From assembly GCA_964537955.1 (NCBI GenBank), contig CAZICY010000011.1, forward strand, positions 1 through 44,992: DNA of 44,992 bases, written 5' to 3'. Below the pieces are notes generated by a model. That model saw only the letters and a program-made list of their open reading frames with translations. It was not told the origin of the DNA and did not search any database. This document shows, piece by piece, positions 31,638 through 40,168 of the stretch; the stretch's first letter is position 1, and the number at the start of each line of letters is the position of its first letter. A program made the position numbers and the translations under genes. Source of the DNA: Mxb001 sp964537955. GTDB lineage: Bacteria; Actinomycetota; Actinomycetes; S36-B12.

Positions 31638-32099
31638 ATGGCTATCGACATCGACGACTCCTCCGGAGCGACCTGGGTGGACACCGCCCTCATCAGTGCG
31701 CAGGCGGCGTACCTCCTGGATCGACTCCACCTGAACCCTGACGCCGACCTGTCCATCGCCCTCGTCACCGAGGATGAGATGGAGCGGCTGCACGTGGAGT
31801 GGATGGACGAGCCCGGCCCGACCGACGTGCTGTCCTTCCCCATGGACGACCTGCGCCCGGGAGACCCCGCCGGACCCCGCGTCGAGGGGATCCTCGGCGA
31901 CATCGTGCTGTGCCCCTCCGTGGCCGCGCGACAGGCAGAGACGGCAGGTCACGCCGCCCAGGTCGAGCTCGCCCTCCTGCTCACCCACGGCGTCCTCCAC
32001 CTGCTCGGCCACGACCACGCCGAGCCCGAGGAGCACGAGACGATGTTCGCCCTGCAGGCTGAGCTGCTCGACGCCTGGCTCGAGGGGGTGGGCAGATGA
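31638..32099 (+). CDS. ybeY: Endoribonuclease YbeY (16S rRNA maturation)
   Basis: YbeY is a metal-dependent RNase needed for 16S rRNA 3' end maturation. The 153-aa product has VTEDEMERLHVEWMDEPGPTDVLSFPM and the zinc motif HGVLHLLGHDH with His117, His121 and His127. GDIVLCP, also diagnostic, is present. It begins 3 bp after the phoH stop. Its stop overlaps the next ATG (ATGA). Confidence 0.96.
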   Translation: MAIDIDDSSGATWVDTALISAQAAYLLDRLHLNPDADLSIALVTEDEMERLHVEWMDEPGPTDVLSFPMDDLRPGDPAGPRVEGILGDIVLCPSVAARQAETAGHAAQVELALLLTHGVLHLLGHDHAEPEEHETMFALQAELLDAWLEGVGR

Positions 32100-33427
32100 A
32101 CGAGGTCTGGCCTCTCGTCGTCGCGGTCCTGCTCGTCGTGCTCGCCTGGCTCCTGGTCATGGCGGAGACCGCGATCGGCCGCGTCTCGCGCACGCGTGTA
32201 GACGACCTGGTGCGCGAAGGGGTGCGCGGCGCCCCGCGGTTGCTCGACGTGATCATGGACCGTCCGCGCTACGTCAACGTCCTGCTCTTCCTGTCGACGA
32301 TCGCCTCGGTCACGGCCATCGTGCTCGTCGCCTATGTGGGCGTAGCCGGACTACAAGATGCCCGCGGCTGGCCGGCATGGGTGGCGATGCTGGTTGTCGT
32401 CGCCGTCATGGTGGTTGTCAACTACGTGGTGCTCGGCGTCGCCGCGCGCACCCTCGGTCGTCAGCATGCCGATCGCATCGCGCTGCGCTCCGCCAGTTCC
32501 GCCATCCTGCTGGCCGGGGTCCTCGGTCCCATCGCGACCCTCCTCATCGTGATCGGCAACGCGCTCACGCCCGGCCGGGGCTATCGCGAGGGTCCGTTCG
32601 CGAGCCAGGCGGAACTGCGCGAACTCGTGGATATGGCCGAGGCCGAGGACCTCATCGAGGACGACGAGCGGCAGATGATCCACTCCGTCTTCGAACTCGG
32701 CGATACCTACGCCCGCGAAGTCATGGTGCCGCGGACCGAGGTGGTCTTCATCGAGCGCCACAAGACCCTGCGCCAGGCACTTTCGCTCGGTCTGCGCTCG
32801 GGCTTCTCGCGCATCCCCGTCATCGGGGAGAACTCCGATGACGTCATCGGCATCGTCTACCTCAAGGACGTCGTGCGCCGCGTCTTCGACCGACGCGATG
32901 CTGAGCAGACCGAGACGGTCGAGTCGCTCATGCGCCCGGCCTTCATGGTGCCGGACAGCAAGCAGGCCGATGAACTGCTCAAGGACATGCAGGCCGCCCG
33001 CACCCACATGGCCATCGTCGTCGACGAGTACGGCGGCACCGCAGGCCTGGTGACGATCGAGGACGTCCTCGAGGAGATCGTCGGTGAGATCGACGACGAA
33101 TACGACACGGCAGCTCCCGAGGTCTCCCAGCTCGATGGCGGATCGGTCCGCGTGAGCGCTCGCATGCACGTCGATGACTTCGCGGACCTCATCGACGTCG
33201 ACGTCGAGTCCGAGGACGAAGGCGTCGACACCGTGCTGGGGCTCATGGGCAAGCGGCTCGGGCGCGTGCCGATCCCCGGCGCCACGATCGATATCGACGG
33301 CTGGCGCCTCACCGCCGAGCAGGGGATGGGTCGCCGCAACCGCATCGGAAGCGTGCTGGCCGAGCGCGTCGAAGCCGGCGCCGACTCGGATACCGCGGAG
33401 TGGATCGGAGTCGATGATGACGACTGA
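32096..33427 (+). CDS. CNNM/CorC-type membrane protein with CBS pair (magnesium/cobalt transport family)
   Basis: The 443-aa protein has a DUF21/CNNM membrane domain (about 1-165, four helices). A CBS pair follows at about 205-320 (EVMVPRTEVVFIE and MRPAFMVPDSKQADELLKDMQ). The MAIVVDEYGGTAGLVTIEDVLEEIVGEIDDEYD signature comes next, then a C-terminal CorC_HlyC domain. The family is linked to magnesium efflux or transport. It overlaps ybeY by 4 bp and the next gene by about 11 bp, so it is in the ybeY-era unit. Confidence 0.93.
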   Translation: MNEVWPLVVAVLLVVLAWLLVMAETAIGRVSRTRVDDLVREGVRGAPRLLDVIMDRPRYVNVLLFLSTIASVTAIVLVAYVGVAGLQDARGWPAWVAMLVVVAVMVVVNYVVLGVAARTLGRQHADRIALRSASSAILLAGVLGPIATLLIVIGNALTPGRGYREGPFASQAELRELVDMAEAEDLIEDDERQMIHSVFELGDTYAREVMVPRTEVVFIERHKTLRQALSLGLRSGFSRIPVIGENSDDVIGIVYLKDVVRRVFDRRDAEQTETVESLMRPAFMVPDSKQADELLKDMQAARTHMAIVVDEYGGTAGLVTIEDVLEEIVGEIDDEYDTAAPEVSQLDGGSVRVSARMHVDDFADLIDVDVESEDEGVDTVLGLMGKRLGRVPIPGATIDIDGWRLTAEQGMGRRNRIGSVLAERVEAGADSDTAEWIGVDDDD

Positions 33428-33767
33428 GCCCTTCTCCGAGGAGGACGCCAAGCTCGTCACCCTCGCCAGAGGGGCCCGCGGCCGCGTGGGCGCTGCTCGC
33501 GGAGCTGCCGTCCGCGATGAGACCGGACGGACCTACGCCGCTGCCGATGTCGCGCTGCCCTCGCTGTCGATCAGCGCCCTGCAACTGGCCGTGGCGCAGG
33601 CGGTCGCTTCGGGTGCGCGCGGCGCCGAGGCCGCCGTCGTCATCGGCGACGATCCCGATGACCGTGCCGGGCGACTGGCACTTGTCGACCTCGGTGGAGC
33701 AGACGTCGTCGTGCACCTATGCGCGCCCGATGGCACGGTCGTCTCCACACTGGCCGCCGGCGCATGA
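33417..33767 (+). CDS. Cytidine deaminase-like protein lacking catalytic residues
   Basis: The 116-aa protein occupies the place where actinomycetes keep a short cytidine deaminase-like gene before era (Rv2365c position). The start resembles the CDA fold (EEDAKLVTLARGARGRVGAARGAAVRDETGRTYAAADV). However, the zinc/proton-shuttle motif that should read C-A-E is SISALQ, and no PCxxC follows. It is therefore unlikely to be an active deaminase and may bind a nucleoside or a partner. ATG 33417 is 6 nt from GGAG; ATG 33414 is the alternative. Confidence 0.75.
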   Translation: MTTEPFSEEDAKLVTLARGARGRVGAARGAAVRDETGRTYAAADVALPSLSISALQLAVAQAVASGARGAEAAVVIGDDPDDRAGRLALVDLGGADVVVHLCAPDGTVVSTLAAGA

Positions 33768-34663
33768 GCGCCGCCGTGGCGACGGCGTCCGAGCGACGCA
33801 CGGCCGCCGTCGCCGTGCTCGGCTCGGCAGCGCTCTTCGGGACCTCCGGCACGGCTCGCGTCCTGCTCCAGCCAGCCGCGCCCGCCGCCGGCGCTGCCGC
33901 AGCGCGGCTCATTGTCGGCGCGGCCGGCCTCGTCGCCTGGGCGTCGCGCACCCCTGAGGGACGCAAGGCGCTCCTGCGCCTGTGGCGTCAGCCGATCATC
34001 TGGGCGATGGGCGTCACGGTCGCGGCGTACCAGGTCTTCTTCTTCCTCTCGATGAGCCGCACGGGCGTGGCCGTGGGCACGCTCGCCAGCCTGGCGCTCA
34101 CTCCCTTCATGGCCGGCATCCTCGGCTGGGTCATGCGCGAGGGTGCCCCGGGCTACGTCTGGCTCGTCTCCACCGTGCTGGCCATCGGCGGCGTCACGCT
34201 CCTCACCGTGGGGGCGGGTGACAGCCGTGACGTGCTCGGCATCGTCTTCGGCCTGCTTGCGGGCGCGTCGTACGCCTTCTACACGGTCTTCGGCGTGAGA
34301 TTCGCGCGTGCCGGCGAGCAGCCGACGCATGTCCTCGCTGCATCCTTCGCGGTGTCCGGGGTGCTGCTCATCCCCGTCTTCTTGGCGTCGGGGACCTGGT
34401 GGATGTCCTGGTCGTCGATGCTGCTCATCCTATGGCTCGGACTCGCGACGACGACCATCGCCTACATCCTCTTCGGCATGGGATTGCGCGTGCTGCAGCC
34501 AGGTCACATCGCGACGCTCAACCTCGCGGAGCCGGTCTTCGCCACGTTGCTCGGAGTCTTCGTGCTCGGCGAGACCCTCGGTCTCCTCGGGGTCCTGGGC
34601 TGTGCCCTGGTCATCGTGGGCCTGGGCGTGCTCGGGCTGACCGAGGGAAGGAGCACCGGATGA
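33764..34663 (+). CDS. EamA/DMT family transporter
   Basis: The 299-aa integral membrane protein has about ten helices in two EamA repeats. The first repeat includes AALFGTSGTARVLL and ends near TLLTVGAG. The second runs from DVLGIVFGLLAGASYAFYTVFG to the end, with TTTIAYILFGMGLRVLQPGHIATLNLAEPVFATLLG, a typical DMT closing segment. It exports a small metabolite, identity unknown. It is coupled on both sides by ATGA overlaps, to the cdd-like gene and to era, which is unusual company for an exporter. Confidence 0.93.
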   Translation: MSAAVATASERRTAAVAVLGSAALFGTSGTARVLLQPAAPAAGAAAARLIVGAAGLVAWASRTPEGRKALLRLWRQPIIWAMGVTVAAYQVFFFLSMSRTGVAVGTLASLALTPFMAGILGWVMREGAPGYVWLVSTVLAIGGVTLLTVGAGDSRDVLGIVFGLLAGASYAFYTVFGVRFARAGEQPTHVLAASFAVSGVLLIPVFLASGTWWMSWSSMLLILWLGLATTTIAYILFGMGLRVLQPGHIATLNLAEPVFATLLGVFVLGETLGLLGVLGCALVIVGLGVLGLTEGRSTG

Positions 34664-35586
34664 CCGAGCATCGCTCCGGCCTGGCCTGCCTGGTCGGCCG
34701 ACCCAACGCGGGCAAGTCCACGCTCACCAATGCGCTCGTGGGCACCAAGGTCGCCATCACCTCCCGCCGGCCCCAGACCACCCGTCACGTCGTGCGCGGC
34801 ATCCTCACGCGCCCGGATGCGCAACTCGTCGTCCTCGACACCCCGGGACTGCACAAGCCGCGGACCCTCCTCGGCGAGCGTCTCAACGACCTCGTCCGCG
34901 AGGCGTGGTCGAGCGTCGACGTCGCGGCCCTCTGCCTGCCCGCGACCGAAAAGGTCGGACCGGGAGACACCTACATCGCGAGCGAACTCGCCAAGGCGCG
35001 ACGCGGGGGCGGGCGCACGACCTTCGCCATCGTGACCAAGACGGACGCGGCATCGCCCGCGCAGGTTGCCGAGCGACTCGCCGAAGCGGCCGCACTGGGG
35101 CAGCGCGCCAAGATGGAGTGGGCGGAGATCGTGCCGGTCTCGGCCGTGACCGGCGACAACGTCGGGCTGCTCGCCGACCTGCTGGTCGCGCAGCTGCCCG
35201 AGGGGCCCGCACTCTATCCGGACGGTGAGTCGACCGACGAGCCCGAGGAGACACTCGTGGCGGAGCTCATCCGAGAGGCCGCGCTCGAGGGACTCTCCGA
35301 CGAGTTGCCGCACTCGCTCGCCGTCGTCGTCGAGGAGATGGAACTGCGCGAGGACAGGCCCGAGGACCGTCCGCTGATCGACATCCACGCCATCGTCTAC
35401 GTCGAGCGCGACAGCCAGAAGGCCATCGTCATCGGCAAGGGGGGTGCGCGGCTGAAGGAGGTCGGCACCACCGCGCGCCGCGGCATCGAGGCCCTCCTGG
35501 GCACGCCCGTCTTCCTCGACCTGCGCGTCAAGGTGGCCAAGGACTGGCAGCGTGACCCGCGGCAGTTGCGCCGCCTCGGCTTCTAG
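34660..35586 (+). CDS. era: GTPase Era
   Basis: Era binds the 3' end of 16S rRNA during 30S assembly. The 308-aa product has G1 GRPNAGKS at 13-20, RRPQTTRHVVRGI (the effector region), G3 DTPGLHKPRTLLGERLN and G4 TKTD. The C-terminal KH domain includes YVERDSQKAIVIGKGGARLKEVG and ends RQLRRLGF. The ATG overlaps the transporter stop as ATGA, with GAGGGAAGGAGC upstream. Confidence 0.97.
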   Translation: MTEHRSGLACLVGRPNAGKSTLTNALVGTKVAITSRRPQTTRHVVRGILTRPDAQLVVLDTPGLHKPRTLLGERLNDLVREAWSSVDVAALCLPATEKVGPGDTYIASELAKARRGGGRTTFAIVTKTDAASPAQVAERLAEAAALGQRAKMEWAEIVPVSAVTGDNVGLLADLLVAQLPEGPALYPDGESTDEPEETLVAELIREAALEGLSDELPHSLAVVVEEMELREDRPEDRPLIDIHAIVYVERDSQKAIVIGKGGARLKEVGTTARRGIEALLGTPVFLDLRVKVAKDWQRDPRQLRRLGF

Positions 35587-35618
35587 TGCTGCCAGGATGG
35601 GCGCGAGGAGAGTGAGCC

Positions 35619-36350
35619 GTGCCGACGTACCGTGACGAGGCGATCGTCCTGCGCACCCAGCGTCTCGGCGAGGCTGATCGCATCGTCACCTTGCTCACCC
35701 GCTCCCACGGACGCGTGCGGGCCGTGGCCAAGGGAGTGCGACGCACCGGGAGCAGGTTCGGGGCTCGACTGGAGCCCTTCGGTCACGTCGACATCCAGCT
35801 TCACGAGGGGCGCTCGCTCGACACGGTCACGCAGGTTGAGTCCCTCGGGGCTCACGGGGCGACCCTGTCCGGCGACTATCCGCGGTGGACGTCGGGCACG
35901 GCGATGCTCGAGGCGGCCGAGCGGCTCACGCCCGTCGAGCGCGAGCCTGCGGTTCAGCAGTACCTCCTGCTCATCGGCGGGCTGCGCACGCTCGTCTCCG
36001 GCACGCACGATCCCTCGCTCATCCTCGATGCCTTTCTCGTGCGCTCGCTCGCCATCGCCGGGTGGTCTCCGTCGTTCTCCGAGTGCGCGCGCTGCGGTGC
36101 ACCCGGCCCGCATCGCGCCTTCGCTGTGAGCGGCGGCGGCGCCCTGTGCGACGAGTGCCGCACGCCGGGCAGTGCGCGCCCCGCAGTCGAGACCCTCGAG
36201 CTCCTCGGGGCGCTGCTCTCGGGCGACTGGGCCGTCGCCGACGCGAGTGATCCACGTCACCGCCGCGAGGCCAGCGGCCTGGCCGCCGCCCTCGTCACCT
36301 GGCACATCGAGCGCGGCCTGCGATCGCTCCCGCTCGTGGACCGCGGCTAG
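35619..36350 (+). CDS. recO: DNA repair protein RecO
   Basis: RecO loads RecA onto SSB-coated DNA with RecR. The 243-aa protein begins YRDEAIVLRTQRLGEADRIVTLLTRSHGRVRAVAKGVR, the OB-fold N-terminus. It continues with the helical domain and a zinc knuckle (CARCGAPGP...GGALCDEC, about 152-180). The start is GTG 35619, after GCGAGGAGAG. A TAGT/CAGGAT region between era and recO may hold a promoter with a short leader. The era-recO-uppS order is standard in actinomycetes. Confidence 0.94.
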   Translation: MPTYRDEAIVLRTQRLGEADRIVTLLTRSHGRVRAVAKGVRRTGSRFGARLEPFGHVDIQLHEGRSLDTVTQVESLGAHGATLSGDYPRWTSGTAMLEAAERLTPVEREPAVQQYLLLIGGLRTLVSGTHDPSLILDAFLVRSLAIAGWSPSFSECARCGAPGPHRAFAVSGGGALCDECRTPGSARPAVETLELLGALLSGDWAVADASDPRHRREASGLAAALVTWHIERGLRSLPLVDRG

Positions 36351-36385
36351 GCGCGCCGCCTCCGGGCTCGGCACGGCGCCGGTGC

Positions 36386-36391
36386 GAGGAT
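36386..36391 (+). promoter_or_regulatory. -10 element of a leaderless promoter for uppS
   Basis: GAGGAT, then exactly 6 nt, then GTG 36398. Confidence 0.4.
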
Positions 36392-36397
36392 GGGGGA

Positions 36398-37198
36398 GTG
36401 CCGACGTATGCCGCTCCGACACCGCACCCCAGCGGTGCTCGGCCACCGGCGATCCCGGCCGATCTCGTGCCCCGCCACGTCGCGGTGGTCATGGACGGCA
36501 ATGGCCGCTGGGCCAAGGAGCGCGGCCTGCCCCGCACCGCCGGCCACGAGGCCGGCGAGTTCGCGCTCCTGGATTGCGTCCATGGCGCCATCGAGATGGG
36601 CATCCGCTGGCTGTCGGCCTACGCCTTCTCGACCGAGAACTGGAAGCGCTCGCCCGACGAGGTGCGTTTCCTCATGGGCTTCAACCGCGACGTCGTCCAT
36701 CGTCGGCGTGACGAGATGCACGACATGGGGGTGCGGGTCCGCTGGGCAGGGCGCCCGAAGCGGCTGTGGAAGAGCGTGATCAAGGAGTTGGAGTACGCCG
36801 AGGAGCTCACCCGCGACAACGACGTGCTCACCCTCACGATGTGCGTGAACTACGGCGGGCGCGCGGAGATCGCAGATGCGGCTGCCGCGATCGCGCGCGA
36901 AGTGGCCGCCGGCCGCATCGACCCGGACAAGGTCGACGAGCGCCTCATCGCCCGGCACCTCTACGAGCCCGACATGCCCGACGTCGATCTCTTCGTGCGC
37001 TCCTCCGGCGAGCAGCGCACGAGCAACTTCCTGCTGTGGGAGTCGGCGTACGCCGAGATGGTCTTCCTCGACACGCTCTGGCCTGACTTCGACCGCCGCC
37101 ACCTGTGGCAGGCGTGTGAGACCTATGCGTCGCGCGATCGGCGTTACGGTGGAGCGGTGCCCAATCCCGAGGTTCCCCAGTCTGAGGTGACGCCATGA
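36398..37198 (+). CDS. uppS: Isoprenyl transferase (undecaprenyl/decaprenyl diphosphate synthase)
   Basis: This cis-prenyltransferase makes the polyprenyl diphosphate carrier for cell-wall precursors. The 266-aa product has HVAVVMDGNGRWAKERGLPR with the catalytic Asp33, then HEAGE, YAFSTENWKRSPDEV, TLTMCVNYGGRAEI and LFVRSSGEQRTSNFLLWES with the usual YAE and WPDF that follow. An extra Pro-rich stretch precedes the core, and a polar tail ends it. The GTG start is leaderless. The stop overlaps the permease ATG by 4 bp. Confidence 0.96.
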   Translation: MPTYAAPTPHPSGARPPAIPADLVPRHVAVVMDGNGRWAKERGLPRTAGHEAGEFALLDCVHGAIEMGIRWLSAYAFSTENWKRSPDEVRFLMGFNRDVVHRRRDEMHDMGVRVRWAGRPKRLWKSVIKELEYAEELTRDNDVLTLTMCVNYGGRAEIADAAAAIAREVAAGRIDPDKVDERLIARHLYEPDMPDVDLFVRSSGEQRTSNFLLWESAYAEMVFLDTLWPDFDRRHLWQACETYASRDRRYGGAVPNPEVPQSEVTP

Positions 37199-38175
37199 CG
37201 CCGTCCTCCGAGCAGCGCCAGCGCTATCGGCCGGGCAGCCTGGAGATCCTCGCCGTCGGCCTCGTCGTCCTCATCGTGGGCCAGCGCTGGCTGGTGGGCC
37301 TGTTCGACGACCCTGCCCTGCAGACCGGGGCGACGATCTTCGTCTCCATCGTCGTCCAGGCACTGCCCTTCCTCGTGCTCGGCGTCGTGCTCTCAGGGGC
37401 CATCGCGGCCTTTGTGCCCGCGTCGTTCTGGAAGAAGGCGCTGCCCAAGAACCCGGCTCTCGCGGTGCCGGTCGCCGGCGCCGCCGGTGCGGTCCTGCCG
37501 GGCTGCGAGTGCGCCTCGGTCCCCGTGGCCAACGGCCTGATGTCGCGCGGCGTCGCGCCCGCGGCGGCGCTCGCATTCCTCCTCTCCGCGCCCGCGATCA
37601 ACCCGATCGTTCTCGCCTCGACCTTCGTGGCCTTCCCCGGCGAGCCCATGATGGTGGTCGCGCGCTTCATCGCATCCCTGGCGACCGCGGTCATCATGGG
37701 CTGGCTCTGGCTGCGCTTCGGCAAGGCGAAGTGGCTGCGCATCGGGCCACGCGACCACCTCGTCGGCGCGAATCCCTGGCATACCTTCCGCCTCACGGCG
37801 ACGCACGACTTCCTCCACGCGGGCGGATTCCTCGTCATCGGCGGACTTTTTGCCGCCGCGCTCAACGTGATCGTGCCGCAGCAGTGGCTCGCCGCCGTAG
37901 CCGATCAACCGGTCCTCTCGGTGCTCGTCCTGGCCCTTCTTGCGGTCGTGCTCAGCATCTGCTCGGAGGCCGACGCCTTCGTCGCGGCCAGCCTCACCGA
38001 GTTCTCCCTCACCGCCAAGCTCGCCTTCCTCGTCGTCGGCCCCATGGTCGACCTCAAGCTCATCTCGCTCCAGGCGGGGACCTTCAGCAGCAAGTTCGCC
38101 ACGCGCTTCGCGCCGGCGACCTTCGTGCTCGCGGTGCTCTTCAGCATGCTCGTTGGCTGGTGGCTGCTCACATGA
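37195..38175 (+). CDS. YraQ/DUF318 (ArsP_1) family permease
   Basis: The 326-aa membrane protein has about eight helices in two halves. PGCECASVPVANGLMSRGVAPAAALAFLLSAPAINPIV is the family core with a Cys pair, and SICSEADAFVAASL repeats the theme in the second half. Related ArsP proteins export organoarsenicals; YraQ-type substrates are unknown. It overlaps uppS and the following TIGR03943-type gene by 4 bp each. The pair lies tail-to-tail with zur-znuBCA, suggesting a metal-related role, which is an inference from position. Confidence 0.88.
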   Translation: MTPSSEQRQRYRPGSLEILAVGLVVLIVGQRWLVGLFDDPALQTGATIFVSIVVQALPFLVLGVVLSGAIAAFVPASFWKKALPKNPALAVPVAGAAGAVLPGCECASVPVANGLMSRGVAPAAALAFLLSAPAINPIVLASTFVAFPGEPMMVVARFIASLATAVIMGWLWLRFGKAKWLRIGPRDHLVGANPWHTFRLTATHDFLHAGGFLVIGGLFAAALNVIVPQQWLAAVADQPVLSVLVLALLAVVLSICSEADAFVAASLTEFSLTAKLAFLVVGPMVDLKLISLQAGTFSSKFATRFAPATFVLAVLFSMLVGWWLLT

Positions 38176-38909
38176 GGCGCGACGTCCAGGCTGTGGTGCT
38201 CATTCTCGTCGGCGGCGCCGTGCTGCGGATCACCATCGGAGACACCTTCCTCAACTATGTCCAGGAGCCGATGCGCCCCTGGTTGCTCCTCTCGGGTGGA
38301 ATCCTCATCGTGCTCGGCGTCCTCGCGCTCATCGATGTCCTGCGCAAGGGGCGGTCGGCCGACGATGAGGCAACGCCTCACGACGAGCCCCATGAGCACG
38401 ACGACGGGCACGGCCACGGCTCCGGCGGTCCGAGGGCCGCGTGGCTCCTCCTGCTGCCCGTGCTCGCGATCTTCCTCATCGCGCCGCCCGCGCTCGGTGC
38501 CTTCGCCGCCGCTCGCGACGTGGCCAACTCCGCGCCACCCCAGGAGGCGAAGGCCCCGCCCCTGCCCCCCGGCGATCCGGCGCAGGTCACGGTGGCGGAG
38601 TACGTCGGCCGCGCGGTATGGGACGACGGGCTCACCCTCATCGACCGCACCGTGGAGATGACCGGATTCGTCACCCCCGATCCGGCGGGCGGCTGGTGGA
38701 TCAGCCGCATGGCGGTCGCCTGCTGTGCTGCTGACGCGATCGCGTCGAAGGTCAAGGTGCTCAATGCACCGGACCTGCCGGCGGACACCTGGGTCACGAT
38801 CACCGGTCGCTGGGTGCCGGGCGGGGGCACGAAGAATGACACGGCCATTCCGCTCATCGAGGTGGACACCCTCGTGGAGGTTCCGCAGCCGCGGAATCCT
38901 TACGAATAG
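38172..38909 (+). CDS. TIGR03943-type (YcgQ-like) membrane protein with His-rich linker
   Basis: The 245-aa protein has two N-terminal helices, a cytoplasmic or external linker rich in His/Asp (residues 67-84, with HDEPHEHDD and HGHG) and a third helix. A C-terminal domain follows, with TVEMTGFVTPD, ISRMAVACCAADA (an adjacent Cys pair) and WVTITGRWVPGG. TIGR03943 proteins occur beside YraQ-type permeases, as here. The His-rich linker and Cys pair suggest binding of zinc or another divalent metal. The specific job is unknown. Confidence 0.85.
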   Translation: MRRDVQAVVLILVGGAVLRITIGDTFLNYVQEPMRPWLLLSGGILIVLGVLALIDVLRKGRSADDEATPHDEPHEHDDGHGHGSGGPRAAWLLLLPVLAIFLIAPPALGAFAAARDVANSAPPQEAKAPPLPPGDPAQVTVAEYVGRAVWDDGLTLIDRTVEMTGFVTPDPAGGWWISRMAVACCAADAIASKVKVLNAPDLPADTWVTITGRWVPGGGTKNDTAIPLIEVDTLVEVPQPRNPYE

Positions 38910-38927
38910 AGGCGAGGCCGCTCGAGG

Positions 38928-39323
38928 TCAGTCGGCGCAGCGCGCGCACACGCCGAAGACCTCGACCGTGTGGGTCACGTCGCGGAAACCGTGCTGCGAG
39001 GCGACGTCCACGGCCCAGCGCTCCACGTCGGGAGCATCGATCTCGATGGTCGAGCGGCATGACCGGCACACGAGGTGGTGGTGATGCGATGGGCTGCACT
39101 GGCGGTAGACCGACTCGCCGTCGCCTCGCACAATGACATCCACCTGGCCGTCCTCAGCCATGGCCTGCAGCGTTCGGTAGACGGTCGTGAGCCCCACGCT
39201 GTCGCCGCGCTGGCGCACGATGTCGTAGATCTCCTGGGCAGAGCGGAACTCGCCCTGGGCCTCCAGGGCCTCCGCGACGGCCGTGCGCTGCCTGGTCTGG
39301 CGGCGAGCCGGTGCCTCAGCCAT
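38928..39323 (-). CDS. zur: Fur-family zinc regulator Zur
   Basis: Zur represses zinc uptake genes when zinc is sufficient. The 131-aa protein has a winged helix with LTTVYRTLQ (45-53), a metal-site cluster HHHH at 80-83 and structural zinc cysteines Cys86/Cys89 and Cys126/Cys129. The ATG (39323) overlaps the znuB end by 8 bp, with GGAG 7 bp upstream, making it the last gene of znuA-znuC-znuB-zur. A Fur or other paralogue is less likely given these neighbours and the Zur-like box. Confidence 0.92.
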   Translation of the reverse strand: MAEAPARRQTRQRTAVAEALEAQGEFRSAQEIYDIVRQRGDSVGLTTVYRTLQAMAEDGQVDVIVRGDGESVYRQCSPSHHHHLVCRSCRSTIEIDAPDVERWAVDVASQHGFRDVTHTVEVFGVCARCAD

Positions 39324-40167
39324 GACTGTGCTCCTCCACGGGGTGCGGATGGCGCTGTCGGCGGCGCCGGACCGGATACGCAGTGATCGCGGCCACGAGG
39401 AAGACGGCAAGGGCCAGCAGCACGATGGTCGGACCCGGAGGCACGTCGAGGGTGAAGGACGTGGTGAGCCCGGCGAGCGAGCAGGCGAGGCCAAGGCCCA
39501 CGGCCACGATCGCCGTGGTGCGGAAGGAGCCGGTGAACTGCTGAGCAGCTGCCACGGGCACGATCATGATGGCGCTCACGAGCAGCAGGCCGACTGTGCG
39601 CATGCCGATGACCACGGTCACCGCCGCGAGCACGGTGAGCAGGATGCCCAGCCGGGTCGTCCGGATGCCCTGCACATGCGCGACATCGGGATCCAAGGTC
39701 ATCGCGAACATCTCGCGGCCGAAGATCGCGAGGACGAGCACCACGACGACTCCGGCGCCGACGAGCCAGGCGATGTCCTCGGTAGCGACGGTGGACAGGG
39801 AGCCGAAGAGGTACTGGTTGAGGGCCGTGGACGCCTTGCCCGATGCCAGGGACGTGAGCATCACGCCGCCTGCGATGCCACCGTAGAAGACCAGGGCAAG
39901 CGCAAGGTCGCCGGCCGTGCGGCTCTTGGCACGCACGAGTTCGAGCACCAGGGCGCCGAGTGCCGCGACGACCAGGGCTGTCGGGACGGGCGCAAGGCCA
40001 GTGAGGAAAGCGAGACCGACGCCGGTGAGGGCGACGTGACCCATGCCGTCGCCGAGCAGGGCCAGGCGTCGCTGCACGAGGAAGATGCCGATGAGCGGCG
40101 CGATGAGGCCGATGAGCGCAGCCGCGATCAGCGCGCGCTGCATGAAGTCGTATCCGAGCATGCCCAT
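39316..40167 (-). CDS. znuB: Zinc ABC transporter permease ZnuB
   Basis: The 283-aa integral membrane subunit has about eight helices. The ABC-3 family features are RRLALLGDGMGHVALTGVGLAFL near residue 33 and TVGLLLVSAIMIVPVAAAQ late. A cytoplasmic His-containing tail (RHPHPVEEHSHG) closes it. It pairs with ZnuC, whose stop is 1 bp upstream of the ATG. An internal ATG two codons later is a possible alternative start. Confidence 0.93.
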   Translation of the reverse strand: MGMLGYDFMQRALIAAALIGLIAPLIGIFLVQRRLALLGDGMGHVALTGVGLAFLTGLAPVPTALVVAALGALVLELVRAKSRTAGDLALALVFYGGIAGGVMLTSLASGKASTALNQYLFGSLSTVATEDIAWLVGAGVVVVLVLAIFGREMFAMTLDPDVAHVQGIRTTRLGILLTVLAAVTVVIGMRTVGLLLVSAIMIVPVAAAQQFTGSFRTTAIVAVGLGLACSLAGLTTSFTLDVPPGPTIVLLALAVFLVAAITAYPVRRRRQRHPHPVEEHSHG

Positions 40168-40168
40168 G

